Assembly: GCA_902542765.1 (NCBI GenBank)
Contig: CACBVW010000003.1
Coordinates: forward strand, 1 to 64,000
DNA: 64,000 bases
Direction: 5' to 3'
Source of the DNA: an uncultured SAR116 cluster alpha proteobacterium
GTDB taxonomy: Bacteria > Pseudomonadota > Alphaproteobacteria > Puniceispirillales > Marisalimonadaceae
Position numbers and translations under genes: made by a program. Shown here piece by piece: positions 49,266 through 59,112 of the stretch; positions within the stretch are counted from its first letter, which is position 1; each line of letters starts with the position of its first letter. The notes under the pieces are model-generated. The model was not told the DNA's origin. It made no database searches and saw nothing but the letters and a program-made list of their open reading frames with translations.

Positions 49266-49350
49266 TATTTAATTACCTCGTAATAAAATTTAAAATTATA
49301 ACATTACTCTCAAAATATGGTATTTCTAAATTAACAAAAAAGTTTAAGAA

Positions 49351-51078
49351 ATGAATAGTATTTTAGAATTTTCAGAATTTTTAAAAAAATTAAAAAAATT
49401 AAATTATTTAATTTTAGGTTCCTTGATTATTTTAATAATTCTAGCTCTTTTCTCTGGGCAATACTCAATACCTCCTATAGACCGGGATGAAGCCCGTTTC
49501 GCTCAAGCTAGCAGTCAAATGATTCAAAGTGGTGATTATGTAAATATTAAATTTCAAGACGAAATTAGAGCCAAGAAACCAATTGGCATTTATTGGCTTC
49601 AAGCGTTTTCAGCAAAAATATTTGGTCAGGAAGATATTGGTTCTTATAGAATACCATCTTTATTAAGCTCTATTATAACACTAGTTTTTGTTGGTTTAAT
49701 AACTAGGTTGATTTTTCCGCTTTATCAGACCCTTATCGTAACATTATTATTTGCATCATCAATTGTATTTATGGGAGAAGCTCATCTTGCCAAAACTGAT
49801 GCTACTCTATTGTGTTTAATCTGTGTTCAGCAATATTTTTTACTCAAAATTATTTTACACCAAGAAAATACTTTCAAATTAAAATACCTGTATCCAATAA
49901 TAGTGTGGCTGACTTTTTCTTTTGGGGTTTTGGTAAAAGGTCCTATTTCAATAGCTATACTATTTCCTACAGTTATTGCCTTTTCTATAATTCAGAAATC
50001 TTTGAATCTGATAAAATCTTTAAGACCCATTATAGGTTTTTTAATATGTACTTTAGTTATTCTACCATGGTTTTTGGCGATTGATGAAGAAACAAATGGT
50101 ATGTTTTTACAAAAAGCTTTTCAAGAAGATTTTTTTAGTAAATTGGAAAGTGGTCAAGAAGGACATGGTGCGTTGCCAGGAACTCATTTATTAATACTAT
50201 CAATTTCAATATGGCCTATTGCAACTTTTCTACCTTGCTTGATTTTATTTAGTTTACAACATAGGAATAATGTAGTTATAAAATTTTTAATGTGTTGGAT
50301 TTTACCATTTTGGGTTGTTATCGAATTAATTCCAACAAAACTTCTTCATTATCCACTTCCAGTTTTGCCAGCAATTACAATTCTAGCAATAGGAGGACTA
50401 TTGCAGTTTAAGTCTAATATCAAAAAAATAAAAAGTGCTTTAGTTAGAAAAATTACCTATATGTCTTCAATTTTATTTAGCTTTGGAGGGATTGTTTTAA
50501 GTGGAGGAATTTTTTACATTTCTTCTGAGTTTAATATTGAAAACGATAATATTTTAACATTTTTTACAATTTTTCTTGTCTTAATTGCGATTGTTATTTT
50601 TCTTTTCTCCCATACTTTGATTTTTAATTTCAAAAATTTATACCTAGATATTAGTAAAAGTTTTTACAACATTTTATTGGCAATCATTGCTCTTGCATCA
50701 ATTTTTAATATTATTAATTATAACTTTGTTTTACCTAAACTAGATTATTTACATCCAAGTAATGCAATCATAAAAAAATTAAAAAAAGTTAAGGCTGATG
50801 CAGTTGCCTCTTCAGGCTATCATGAACCAAGTCTTGTTTTTTTATTAAATGGTGATGTTTTATTATCTGATCCTCATGAAGTTGCAATTTTTATGGCAGA
50901 GGGTAAAAACAATGTAGCATTAGTAGAAAAAAGTGACCTAAAACTATTCTTAGAAACAACTAATGATCTAAATTTAAAAATAAAAGAAATATCTATAGTA
51001 AGAGGTTTTAACATAGCTAAAGGAAGGCATGTAGAAATATACATTTTTCAAAATCAATTGTTTGACCTAAGTAATTAA
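49351..51078 (+). CDS. ArnT/PMT-type glycosyltransferase (GT39/GT83-like)
   Basis: A 575-residue multi-pass membrane glycosyltransferase. After the first helix (about 18-36) comes PPIDRDEARFAQASSQMIQS with the DE catalytic motif in the first periplasmic loop, then KKPIGIYWLQA, AKTDATLL and VKGPISIAI, all typical of ArnT-like polyprenyl-phosphate sugar transferases. About 12 helices and a small C-terminal periplasmic domain. ArnT members add an aminosugar to lipid A phosphates. It starts a three-gene operon with a GT2 and a LABN protein. Confidence 0.92.
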   Translation: MNSILEFSEFLKKLKKLNYLILGSLIILIILALFSGQYSIPPIDRDEARFAQASSQMIQSGDYVNIKFQDEIRAKKPIGIYWLQAFSAKIFGQEDIGSYRIPSLLSSIITLVFVGLITRLIFPLYQTLIVTLLFASSIVFMGEAHLAKTDATLLCLICVQQYFLLKIILHQENTFKLKYLYPIIVWLTFSFGVLVKGPISIAILFPTVIAFSIIQKSLNLIKSLRPIIGFLICTLVILPWFLAIDEETNGMFLQKAFQEDFFSKLESGQEGHGALPGTHLLILSISIWPIATFLPCLILFSLQHRNNVVIKFLMCWILPFWVVIELIPTKLLHYPLPVLPAITILAIGGLLQFKSNIKKIKSALVRKITYMSSILFSFGGIVLSGGIFYISSEFNIENDNILTFFTIFLVLIAIVIFLFSHTLIFNFKNLYLDISKSFYNILLAIIALASIFNIINYNFVLPKLDYLHPSNAIIKKLKKVKADAVASSGYHEPSLVFLLNGDVLLSDPHEVAIFMAEGKNNVALVEKSDLKLFLETTNDLNLKIKEISIVRGFNIAKGRHVEIYIFQNQLFDLSN

Positions 51079-51122
51079 AATAGTTATTGATTTCTATACA
51101 TTAAATTATTGCAATACTAAAC

Positions 51123-51854
51123 ATGTCCAAAACAACTGAAATATCTGTGGTTATTCCTGTTAAAAATGAAGCAGGAAACATTGATAGCCTAGTAAGTGAA
51201 ATTCATAAGTCATTAAAAAAGTTTAGTTACGAAATAATATACGTAAATGACGGATCAGACGATAATACCGAATTAGAATTGAAAAATAATATGAAAAATA
51301 ACAAAAAGTTAAGGGTTATTAGTCATGAAAACAGTCAAGGGCAATCTGCAGCTTTAAGAACAGGTATTAAAGCATCAAATTCAACACTAATAGCAACTTT
51401 GGATGGAGACGGTCAAAATGATCCATCAGATCTTCCAAAAATGATTGATGCGCTCAAGAGCTGTAAAGATGAGTTAGTATTAATTGGCGGAGTTAGAGTA
51501 AATCGTAAGGATAGTATTACTAGGTTATGGGCATCATCCTTTGCAAAATATTGTAGATTTATTTTGCTTAAGGATACTCACCCAGACTCAGGTTGTGGTA
51601 TTAAAGTATTTCATAAAGAGTTATTTTTAAGACTTCCTTATTTTGACCATATGCACAGATTTTTATCAGCTTTAGCCTTACGTGAAGGGGCTAATGTTTT
51701 AAAATTTAATGTTAAACATAGAGAAAGATTATTAGGGACTTCAAATTATACTAATTTTGGAAGATTCCTTGTTGGCCTTTTTGATGTGCTAGGCGTAATC
51801 TGGCTAAGAAATAGAATGCCAAAAAATACTTCCTTTAAAGAGATTTTAAAATAA
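51123..51854 (+). CDS. Glycosyltransferase family 2 (dolichyl-phosphate mannose synthase-like)
   Basis: A cytosolic-face GT2 enzyme of 243 residues: ISVVIPVKNEAGNIDSLVSE, YVNDGSDDNT, HENSQGQSAALRTGI and ATLDGDGQNDPSDLP (DxD metal site, about 90-104), SGCGIKVFHKELF and RERLLGTSNYTNFGR. No C-terminal membrane helices, as in FlmF1/DPM1 types that load a sugar onto a polyprenyl phosphate. It presumably makes the lipid-linked sugar used by the ArnT-like enzyme encoded before it. Confidence 0.92.
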   Translation: MSKTTEISVVIPVKNEAGNIDSLVSEIHKSLKKFSYEIIYVNDGSDDNTELELKNNMKNNKKLRVISHENSQGQSAALRTGIKASNSTLIATLDGDGQNDPSDLPKMIDALKSCKDELVLIGGVRVNRKDSITRLWASSFAKYCRFILLKDTHPDSGCGIKVFHKELFLRLPYFDHMHRFLSALALREGANVLKFNVKHRERLLGTSNYTNFGRFLVGLFDVLGVIWLRNRMPKNTSFKEILK

Positions 51855-51867
51855 TTAGGAATTTGTA

Positions 51868-52248
51868 ATGAATTTTATATCATTCTTATCAATCCAGATA
51901 GAAAAAGGCGCAATTTTTTTAAATGACTTAATAATTACAATTCTTCCATTTATGGAACCTTATTTATTAAATCATCCAGAAGCAATTATGATTACTATAG
52001 GTTTTGGGGGGCAGGCATTATTTGCAACACGTTTCATTATTCAATGGATAAGCAGTGAAAATGCAGGTAAGTCAGTTATACCCATAGCTTTCTGGTATTT
52101 TTCAATTTCAGGTGGACTAGTTTTATTAACTTATGCAATTTGGAGACAAGATCCAGTTATAATTGCTGGACAGTCGGTTGGCGTATTTATATACGCTAGA
52201 AATTTATATTTTATATATAGAGAAAAAAAACTAGAAAATAATTCTTGA
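51868..52248 (+). CDS. Lipid-A-disaccharide synthase N-terminal domain (LABN) protein
   Basis: A 126-residue, three-helix membrane protein of the LAB_N family: GFGGQALFATRFIIQWISSE, KSVIPIAFWYFSISGGLVLL and VFIYARNLYFIYREKK. These proteins accompany GT2/GT39 pairs and are thought to support lipid A modification or flipping. Directly downstream of the GT2 gene (13 bases), so the three are co-transcribed. Confidence 0.92.
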   Translation: MNFISFLSIQIEKGAIFLNDLIITILPFMEPYLLNHPEAIMITIGFGGQALFATRFIIQWISSENAGKSVIPIAFWYFSISGGLVLLTYAIWRQDPVIIAGQSVGVFIYARNLYFIYREKKLENNS

Positions 52249-52282
52249 AGAATTTTTAAGTATATTAATCTAGAGACTAGAT

Positions 52283-53266
52283 TTATGAAAATTCATTTTT
52301 AATTGGTCTAGCAAGTAAGTTTTTTATTATGTCTTTGATATCTGCTTTTTTGTTTATTATTTTATAAATTGCGTTCACGATTGGCAGCTCTACATTAAGT
52401 TTTTTGGACAAAGAAATGGCAGCATCTAAAGCGTTTAAACCTTCTACCAGTCGAGTGGGATGCTTATAATTATTTTTTATTATATCAATCCCGTATGCCA
52501 TATTTCTAGAATGCGGCCCACTACAAGTTAAGCTCATATCTCCAATTCCAGCAAGACCAAAGGCGGTTGCGTGATCCCCACCTGCTTTTTTAATCAATTC
52601 GCATGTTTCCGAAATACCTCTAGTAATAAGTGCAGCTTTAGCATTGTCACCTAATTCCAAACCTGCAACAATACCAGCACCAATGGCAATTATATTTTTT
52701 ATTGCACCTGCAATAGATGCTCCATTTGGATCATTACTAGGATAAAGTCTTAAATTTGAATTATGAAATAATTCGCAAATAGAAGTGGCTATATCAATTT
52801 CTTTATTAGCTACTATCGCAGCTGCAGGCTTTTTGTTAGCAATTTCATCAGCAAAAGTGGGTCCGGTTAGTATAGAAAGTGATATATTATGAAATCTATT
52901 TTCTACAATTTCATTAAAAGTTTCACCTTTTTTTGTTGCAAAACCTTTTGAAGTAATAATTACATTTATTTTGTTTTTAGAAAAAGATGAGATTTTTTCG
53001 ATAGCCATTAAAACTCTTTTGCTTTCTGTGGTAATAAAAATTAAATCACTACCTTTTATGGCTTTCTCTTTATTTGTAGTTGCTTGTATCAAAGGACTTA
53101 ATTTTAAATTAGGGAATCTCTCTGATTTACTATTATTTATCTGAGTTTCTCGTGTCTTATCAGATACTAATATAGTAGAATGATGATTTAGCGTGGAAAG
53201 TGTAACCGCTAATGCTTGCCCCCATGCACCACCTCCATAAAAAGATATATTTGAATAAATTGACAT
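52283..53266 (-). CDS. gpsA: Glycerol-3-phosphate dehydrogenase [NAD(P)+]
   Basis: Makes sn-glycerol 3-phosphate for phospholipids. 327 residues. FYGGGAWGQALAVTL (NAD(P) loop, about 9-23), ILTGPTFADEIANKKPAAA, SIAGAIKNIIAIGAGIVAGL with the catalytic Lys (about 189) and GLAGIGDMSLTC are canonical. It directly follows tsaD (one base between the tsaD stop and the gpsA start on the minus strand), as commonly seen in alphaproteobacteria. Confidence 0.97.
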   Translation of the reverse strand: MSIYSNISFYGGGAWGQALAVTLSTLNHHSTILVSDKTRETQINNSKSERFPNLKLSPLIQATTNKEKAIKGSDLIFITTESKRVLMAIEKISSFSKNKINVIITSKGFATKKGETFNEIVENRFHNISLSILTGPTFADEIANKKPAAAIVANKEIDIATSICELFHNSNLRLYPSNDPNGASIAGAIKNIIAIGAGIVAGLELGDNAKAALITRGISETCELIKKAGGDHATAFGLAGIGDMSLTCSGPHSRNMAYGIDIIKNNYKHPTRLVEGLNALDAAISLSKKLNVELPIVNAIYKIINKKADIKDIIKNLLARPIKNEFS

Positions 53267-54361
53267 TTATGCTTTTGCTCCACTTTTCCCAATATTTTGA
53301 TGTATAGGGTTTATTAAATGTGCGTTGGGATCTAATGGCCATCTTGGTCTTGGTTTGAAATTTAAATTACTTTCGCCTTCATTACTATATTTTTCGTAGC
53401 CTGCCCAAGCTATCATCGCACCATTGTCTGTGCATAAATTTAATGGAGGCGCGAAAAAAGTACTATCTGTTTCTAAACATAGTTTTTTTAGTTCATCTCT
53501 TATATTTAAATTTGAAGCAACTCCACCTGAAACTACGAGTTGAATATTAGACATGTTGCCAAGAATTTCTTTAAATTTTGTAATTCCTAATCTAGTCCTG
53601 TCAACTAAACAATCTGTTATAGATTTTTGAATGCTTGCTGATAAATCACTTATTATTTTTTTGTTTAATTCGTTTTTCATTACTATTTGATTAAAAGCTG
53701 TTTTGAGACCCGAAAAAGAGAAATTTGGATTTTTAGATTTATGCATTGGTCTTGGTAAATAAAAACTCGTTGGATCACCATCTTTAGACATTTTTTCTAT
53801 CATAGGTCCACCTGGAAAACCTATGCCAAGTATTTTTGCAGCTTTATCAAAAGTTTCTCCAGCTGCATCGTCTAAGGTTGAACTTATTCTAATATATTTT
53901 CCATATTCTATTACAGCTATTATTTGAGTATGTCCTCCAGAAACTAAAAGCAGAAGATAAGGATATTCAATATTATCTGTTAAACGGGCGGTTAATGCAT
54001 GTCCTTCTAAATGATTAACAGCAACGTAAGGTTTTTCAAGAGACATAGCTAAAGATTTAGCAAATACAGTGCCTACAATTACGCCACCAATTAATCCTGG
54101 TCCTCCCGTAGCTGCAATTAAGTCAATGTCTTTTAAATTTAGCTTTGCTTCTTCTAATGCTCTATTAATTGCGTGATCTAAGTTAGATAGATGGTCTCTA
54201 GCTGCTATTTCAGGTACAACGCCACCATAATTATTTAAATTAGAATTTTGATTGATTACAACATTAGACAAAATATCTTTTTTTGAAGTAACCACGCCAA
54301 TTGCTGTATCATCACAACTTGTTTCAATACCAAGTATCTTTATATAATTAGAATCACGCAT
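53267..54361 (-). CDS. tsaD: tRNA N6-adenosine threonylcarbamoyltransferase TsaD
   Basis: Transfers the threonylcarbamoyl group to A37 of ANN-decoding tRNAs with TsaB/TsaE. 364 residues. GIETSCDDTAIGVV (about 11-24), VNHLEGHALTARL with the iron-binding His pair (about 117-129), LLLVSGGHTQII and ASNLNIRDELKKL are diagnostic; NPIHQNIG near the end is a short tail. Divergent from hemC, with a 158-base shared intergenic promoter region. Confidence 0.97.
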   Translation of the reverse strand: MRDSNYIKILGIETSCDDTAIGVVTSKKDILSNVVINQNSNLNNYGGVVPEIAARDHLSNLDHAINRALEEAKLNLKDIDLIAATGGPGLIGGVIVGTVFAKSLAMSLEKPYVAVNHLEGHALTARLTDNIEYPYLLLLVSGGHTQIIAVIEYGKYIRISSTLDDAAGETFDKAAKILGIGFPGGPMIEKMSKDGDPTSFYLPRPMHKSKNPNFSFSGLKTAFNQIVMKNELNKKIISDLSASIQKSITDCLVDRTRLGITKFKEILGNMSNIQLVVSGGVASNLNIRDELKKLCLETDSTFFAPPLNLCTDNGAMIAWAGYEKYSNEGESNLNFKPRPRWPLDPNAHLINPIHQNIGKSGAKA

Positions 54362-54519
54362 AAAATTCCTAAGTAAATTAAAATTTTACTATAAATTAAA
54401 TTTAAAACTTCGTAATGCAATATAAATTAATATTGTATGTTTTACGATTTACTATAAGTGTATAGAAATATTCAAGAATTAATAAATAACTTGATAATAT
54501 AAAAGATTAATTAATTAAA

Positions 54520-55434
54520 ATGACACTTAAAATTAGAATTGCTACTCGAAAATCAGAACTCGCTTTACGACAAGTAGATATTGTTAAAAGTTATTTTGAA
54601 GAAGATGTTGAAACTGAAACTATTAAAGTTACTACATCAGGGGACAAAATTTTAAATAAATCTTTATCTGACATTGGAGGTAAGGGTCTTTTTATTAAGG
54701 AATTAGAATATTTTATTTTAAATGGATTTGCAGACATTGCTGTTCACTCAATGAAAGATATGGAAACAGATATTGCAAAAAATACTGAAATCTTAGCTGT
54801 GCTTCCAAGAGGTGATAGAAGTGATGTTTTGTTAGGAAATTATGATTCATTCGATAATTTGCCAGATAAAGCAATTGTGGGAACAAGTTCTGTTAGAAGA
54901 GCTGCTTTTGCTAAATACTATAGGCCTGATTTAAATATAAAGATTCTAAGAGGTAATGTTGAAACTCGAATTGAAAAGCTAAACTCTGGATTATATGATG
55001 CAATTATATTAGCCAAAGCAGGTTTGGATAGGTTAAATATTAAAGTTGGTAACATAATTCCAAATGAAATTATTCCTCCAGCATCTTCTCAAGGTGTTAT
55101 TGCAATCCAATCTACTACATATGGTAATAATGAATATCAAAAACAACTAAAGATGACCTTAAATAAAATAAACGATGAAAGGGCTTTTTTTGAAACTTTA
55201 GCTGAAAGAAGTCTATTAAAAACTTTAGATGGTTCTTGTAGATCTCCAATTTCAGCAAGCGCACATTTTACCAATAGTAAAGAATTGATATTGTATGGAG
55301 CTATTGCAACTTTAGATGGTACGAAAGTAATTAGATCTAAAATTAAAGGATCAATTAAAGACGCAATTAAGTTAGGTAAAGAGTTAGGAAATAAAATTAA
55401 AGCTCAAACTAACGGTGACTTTTTATTTAAATAA
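54520..55434 (+). CDS. hemC: Hydroxymethylbilane synthase (porphobilinogen deaminase)
   Basis: Polymerises four porphobilinogens to hydroxymethylbilane. 304 residues. RIATRKSELALRQ, GKGLFIKELE, VHSMKDMET (catalytic Asp), GTSSVRRAAF and DGSCRSPISA with the dipyrromethane-attaching Cys (about 241) are all in place. It opens the hemC-hemD-mic60-hemY operon. Confidence 0.97.
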   Translation: MTLKIRIATRKSELALRQVDIVKSYFEEDVETETIKVTTSGDKILNKSLSDIGGKGLFIKELEYFILNGFADIAVHSMKDMETDIAKNTEILAVLPRGDRSDVLLGNYDSFDNLPDKAIVGTSSVRRAAFAKYYRPDLNIKILRGNVETRIEKLNSGLYDAIILAKAGLDRLNIKVGNIIPNEIIPPASSQGVIAIQSTTYGNNEYQKQLKMTLNKINDERAFFETLAERSLLKTLDGSCRSPISASAHFTNSKELILYGAIATLDGTKVIRSKIKGSIKDAIKLGKELGNKIKAQTNGDFLFK

Positions 55435-55458
55435 CTTCATTAAACAAGGAGTTGATGG

Positions 55459-56208
55459 ATTAAAAAATCAAAAACAATAACTTTTGTCCTTCGAGAGAAA
55501 AAAGATGCTGAAATGAATTCTCAATATCTAAATGATAATGGTTTTTTTTCAAAACCGTTTCCTATAACAACATTAAAATATGAAGATTTTAAAGGCTTAA
55601 ATATTTCTAATAATGATTTTAATTATATTATTATAACAAGTCCTAAAGCCATAAAAATTCTTGAAAAGATAACTTTAGGCACAATAGGCAATTTAACTAA
55701 AGATATAAGAATTTTTTCTGTAGGATTTGAAACCACACGACAATTGAAAAAATTATATTATACTAATGTTTTACAAGCAAATAATAATTCTCAATCTTTA
55801 CATAACTTAATTGTAATTAACACTAAAAAAGAAGATTATGGTTTATGGATTGCTGCTAAAAATAGAAGTGTTGAACTTGAAAAAAATTTATTAAATAACA
55901 ACAGAAAAATACAAATTATTGAAGGTTATAGCACCCATCCAATTTTAGAATTACCAAAGCCTTTGCAAATGAATTTAATTGAATATGATTTCTTAAATTT
56001 AGTCATATTTTCGTCAAGAAATGTATCAATCACAAAACAAATTTTAGAAAATTACAATTTATTTAACATTGTTGAAAATAAAGCAACTTTATATGTTAAT
56101 AGTGATAATGTTGCAAAAAAAGCAGAGAGTTTAGGTTGGAGAAATATAAAAATCATCAAGAAAAATTTTACTAAAGAATTTTTAGATAATATAATAAAAT
56201 TACCTTAG
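55459..56208 (+). CDS. hemD: Uroporphyrinogen-III synthase, probable ATT start
   Basis: Cyclises hydroxymethylbilane to uroporphyrinogen III. The frame extends upstream of the first ATG (55513) through ATT-KKSKTITFVLREKKDAEM, which supplies the first beta strand of the fold. There is no ATG, GTG or TTG between the upstream TGA (55453) and 55513; AAGGAG ends seven bases before ATT 55459, an excellent ribosome-binding site. 249 residues. Sequence identity in HemD is low, but FNYIIITSPKAIKIL, FSVGFETTRQLKKL and FSSRNVSITKQIL fit. It follows hemC by 24 bases. Confidence 0.85.
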   Translation: MKKSKTITFVLREKKDAEMNSQYLNDNGFFSKPFPITTLKYEDFKGLNISNNDFNYIIITSPKAIKILEKITLGTIGNLTKDIRIFSVGFETTRQLKKLYYTNVLQANNNSQSLHNLIVINTKKEDYGLWIAAKNRSVELEKNLLNNNRKIQIIEGYSTHPILELPKPLQMNLIEYDFLNLVIFSSRNVSITKQILENYNLFNIVENKATLYVNSDNVAKKAESLGWRNIKIIKKNFTKEFLDNIIKLP

Positions 56209-56225
56209 TAAACAGGGACATAACG

Positions 56226-57077
56226 ATGATAAAAGCCAAAACTCATAAAGCTAAGAGTGATAAAGAGACAATCATCGATATGGAGCCGGTAAATGAAACA
56301 CAAAAAACAATTATTTTAAAAAATCCTATCTTTTTAATTCCATTGATAACCGTCTTTTCGTTTATTATAATTACAATTTGGTTGACGGTATATTATTTGC
56401 CAAATCATATTGAACAACAGTCAAATAAAATCATTCAACTAAACAACGAGATTGAGGCTTTAAAAGATAAAGAAAATATAAAAATTAATGAAATTATTAC
56501 AGAAATAAAATTACTTAAAAATAAGCTTAATACTCTTGATTTTAACACTAGCGAAACAATAAATCTCGAAATTAAAAATCAAGGTAATTCCTTGTTAATG
56601 ATAAAAGAAGAGCTAGATACAGTCTCAAATAAAATTAAAATTTTAGAAAACAAAACTGAATCAGCAAATAAAGAAATAGAACAAAATAATAATGCTATTA
56701 AAGTTAAAAACTCTTACGAACCGATAAAGTTTTCACAAAATATAGTGAAATCTCAAAAAGAACTTATAAAAGAAGGTGAAATAATTATAGAGAAACTTCT
56801 CTCAAAAAAAGACTTTGGTTCATCTTCCGATTACGATGAAGATCTAAGTGAACAAACCTATTTGAATAGATTGAAAAATTATTTTGCAGGGTTTTTAAAA
56901 CTTAGAAAGTTTTCAGACAACACCACCCCTAGAGGATTAATTACAATGGCAGAAAAAGAACTTGAAAATAAAAATTTTAATAATTTTTTATCTATCATAA
57001 AGACACTTCCTGAGAATTGGAAAGAAACTATAAAAGAATCAATAAATAGGTTTGAAAGAGCATTAAATCAAAATTAG
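56226..57077 (+). CDS. Mitofilin/Mic60-like inner-membrane coiled-coil protein
   Basis: A 283-residue protein: cytoplasmic N-terminus, one membrane helix (about residues 37-60), long coiled coil (about 65-160) and a C-terminal helical domain (about 170-280, with LNRLKNYFAGFLKLRKF). This layout and the position between hemD and hemY are those of alphaproteobacterial Mic60 homologues, which shape inner-membrane invaginations and contact the outer membrane. The mitofilin signature is only partly visible, so the call leans on synteny. Confidence 0.82.
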   Translation: MIKAKTHKAKSDKETIIDMEPVNETQKTIILKNPIFLIPLITVFSFIIITIWLTVYYLPNHIEQQSNKIIQLNNEIEALKDKENIKINEIITEIKLLKNKLNTLDFNTSETINLEIKNQGNSLLMIKEELDTVSNKIKILENKTESANKEIEQNNNAIKVKNSYEPIKFSQNIVKSQKELIKEGEIIIEKLLSKKDFGSSSDYDEDLSEQTYLNRLKNYFAGFLKLRKFSDNTTPRGLITMAEKELENKNFNNFLSIIKTLPENWKETIKESINRFERALNQN

Positions 57078-57091
57078 AAAAGAGTGAATAA

Positions 57092-58486
57092 GTGATTTTT
57101 AAAATCTTAAAACTAATTATATTTATTTCCATCATATGGTATTTATCAGAGTTCTTTTCTGAGCATCCAGGAGTAACATCTATAAATTGGATGGAGTGGG
57201 GAATTCAAATACCTACAGACAGGTTTATTCTGATTATTATTTTATTTTCTGTAATTTTAATCTTTATTGACCGAATTTGGCTAGCTTTTTTGAATTTGCC
57301 AAAAGCGACATTAAGACGATTTGAAGCTAACAATAATAAAAAAGTCGAACAAAAATTAGTAAAGGCATTTTTATTAGCAAGTCATGGAGAATTAGAAACT
57401 GCAGCAAAAGAAGCTGCTTTAGTATCAAGGAATACTAAGGATAAAAATTTGGGTAAATTATTAAACACACACATTAATGTCTTTAACAAGATAAATAAAA
57501 ACTCTAATGAAAATGAAGAATTATCAAAAAACTATTTTAAACAGCTTACTGATGAACCATCTACAGCATTTGTTGGCCATTTAGCACTTATGAGACAAGC
57601 AATATTTGATAAAAAAGACTTAAATGAAATTATTAATGAAGGTCTAAAGGCTCTTAAATTTGAACCTAAGTCAAAACAAATTTTAGAAGTTTTATTATTT
57701 TCATATGCAAAGTTGAAAGACATTTCAAATTCTCTTGTATATCTCAATAAATTAAAAAAACTGAATTATGTGGAAGATAATGTATACAAAAATATATCTG
57801 CGGATTTAAATTACTTAAAGGCATTAGATTACTTAGAAGAAAAAAAAACTTATCTTGCTACCAATCATTTAAAAGAAGCCTTTAAACAAAAACCAAGTCA
57901 TATTGGAGCTTCTGTAAAGTTGTCAGGCCTGCTTAAAGGTATTGGTTCAAAGACAAAGTCAATCGATCAATTAGAAAAAACTTTTTTATTAACTGCTAAC
58001 CCAGATATTTTAGAAGAACTATCAAAAAAATGGAATTTAAAAACATCAGGATCTCGTGTTTCAATAGCGATTAACCTTTTGAATAAAAAATCTTCCCAAG
58101 AAATTAAAAATGATCTTAAAATAGAAGTGGCATGTTACGCTATTTCAGAGGAAATTTGGGGAGAGGCTGAAAAACTATTAAAAGATATTCCCGAGGATAA
58201 ACTTACAACCAAAGCATATCAAGCGTTGGCTGATATAGCTGGATCTCAAAATAATCCTGAAGTAGTTAAGAAATATCTTGAAAAAGCTGCAAGCGCTAAA
58301 GAAGGATATAATTATTTTTGTTATTCCTGTGGTAATAAAAATCATAATTGGGAATTACATTGCCCAAAATGCGAACAATTAAGTACTATTGATTGGATGA
58401 AAATGGAAAATAATCAAAGTTTTGATGTTATAAAAGTATCATCAGATAAGGGATCTAATAGATCATCAAATAAAATACTCAACTGA
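57092..58486 (+). CDS. hemY: HemY-domain protein (porphyrin/heme operon)
   Basis: A 464-residue inner-membrane protein with two N-terminal helices (about 2-18 and 44-65), a HemY_N domain and TPR-like helices to about 400. It ends with a zinc ribbon, FCYSCGNKNHNWELHCPKCE (about 411-430), with two CxxC pairs. HemY of enterobacteria belongs to the heme operon and has no proven enzymatic role. The start is GTG 57092. It overlaps the convergent LysE gene by 21 bases. Confidence 0.87.
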   Translation: MIFKILKLIIFISIIWYLSEFFSEHPGVTSINWMEWGIQIPTDRFILIIILFSVILIFIDRIWLAFLNLPKATLRRFEANNNKKVEQKLVKAFLLASHGELETAAKEAALVSRNTKDKNLGKLLNTHINVFNKINKNSNENEELSKNYFKQLTDEPSTAFVGHLALMRQAIFDKKDLNEIINEGLKALKFEPKSKQILEVLLFSYAKLKDISNSLVYLNKLKKLNYVEDNVYKNISADLNYLKALDYLEEKKTYLATNHLKEAFKQKPSHIGASVKLSGLLKGIGSKTKSIDQLEKTFLLTANPDILEELSKKWNLKTSGSRVSIAINLLNKKSSQEIKNDLKIEVACYAISEEIWGEAEKLLKDIPEDKLTTKAYQALADIAGSQNNPEVVKKYLEKAASAKEGYNYFCYSCGNKNHNWELHCPKCEQLSTIDWMKMENNQSFDVIKVSSDKGSNRSSNKILN

Positions 58487-59098
58487 CATACTAACTAAAA
58501 AAATAGAAAAAATAATTAAAATAAACCCAAAAAATAAAAAAATTATTTTTTGATTAAGGATTATGTAGTTTTTTAATTTTGGAAGGTTAACTGAGTAGGA
58601 TACTAAAATATACCAGACTGTGTCAATTATTCCTGCTAATAATCCAATCCCAACTTTGTTATAGTCATTAAATTCATTATTTATAAACTGACTAAAAACA
58701 GATGTAAAAAAAATTAGAACTTTAGGGTTTATTAAAGATGTTGTAAGTCCCCAAAAAAAACTATCTGTAACTTTTTTTGATATTATATTATTTCTGTTTA
58801 TGTTTTTTTCATTTGTTTTAAAAAACATCATTTTATAACCAAAAAATATAAGAAATATTGCGCCCATCAATTGAATGAATGGTATTATAGTGGGTAAATT
58901 TTTATCAATTAAACTTATAGTGTAAATAGAGATTAAAGCATAAATAAATATACCAAGCCCATGCGCTAATGAAGCAATGATTCCTGATAAAAATCCTCTA
59001 GTATTATTTATGTAAATAATTACTAAAACACTTGGTCCAGGTGTTATTGCACCTGCTACACAAATAAGTGCAATAGACAGCCATTCATAAATGCTCAT
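58466..59098 (-). CDS. LysE family translocator (amino-acid exporter)
   Basis: A 210-residue, six-helix RhtB/LysE-type exporter: ICVAGAITPGPSVLVIIYIN (about 13-32), the family's 'tPGP' motif, then GIIASLAHGLGIFIYAL, FLIFFGYKMM and FFWGLTTSLINPKVLIFF with the second conserved NPK. The substrate is likely a neutral amino acid or homoserine lactone; not determined. It is last in the minus-strand operon after trmL. Confidence 0.92.
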   Translation of the reverse strand: MSIYEWLSIALICVAGAITPGPSVLVIIYINNTRGFLSGIIASLAHGLGIFIYALISIYTISLIDKNLPTIIPFIQLMGAIFLIFFGYKMMFFKTNEKNINRNNIISKKVTDSFFWGLTTSLINPKVLIFFTSVFSQFINNEFNDYNKVGIGLLAGIIDTVWYILVSYSVNLPKLKNYIILNQKIIFLFFGFILIIFSIFLVSMSVEYFI

Positions 59099-59112
59099 GT
59101 TAAAACCAAATC

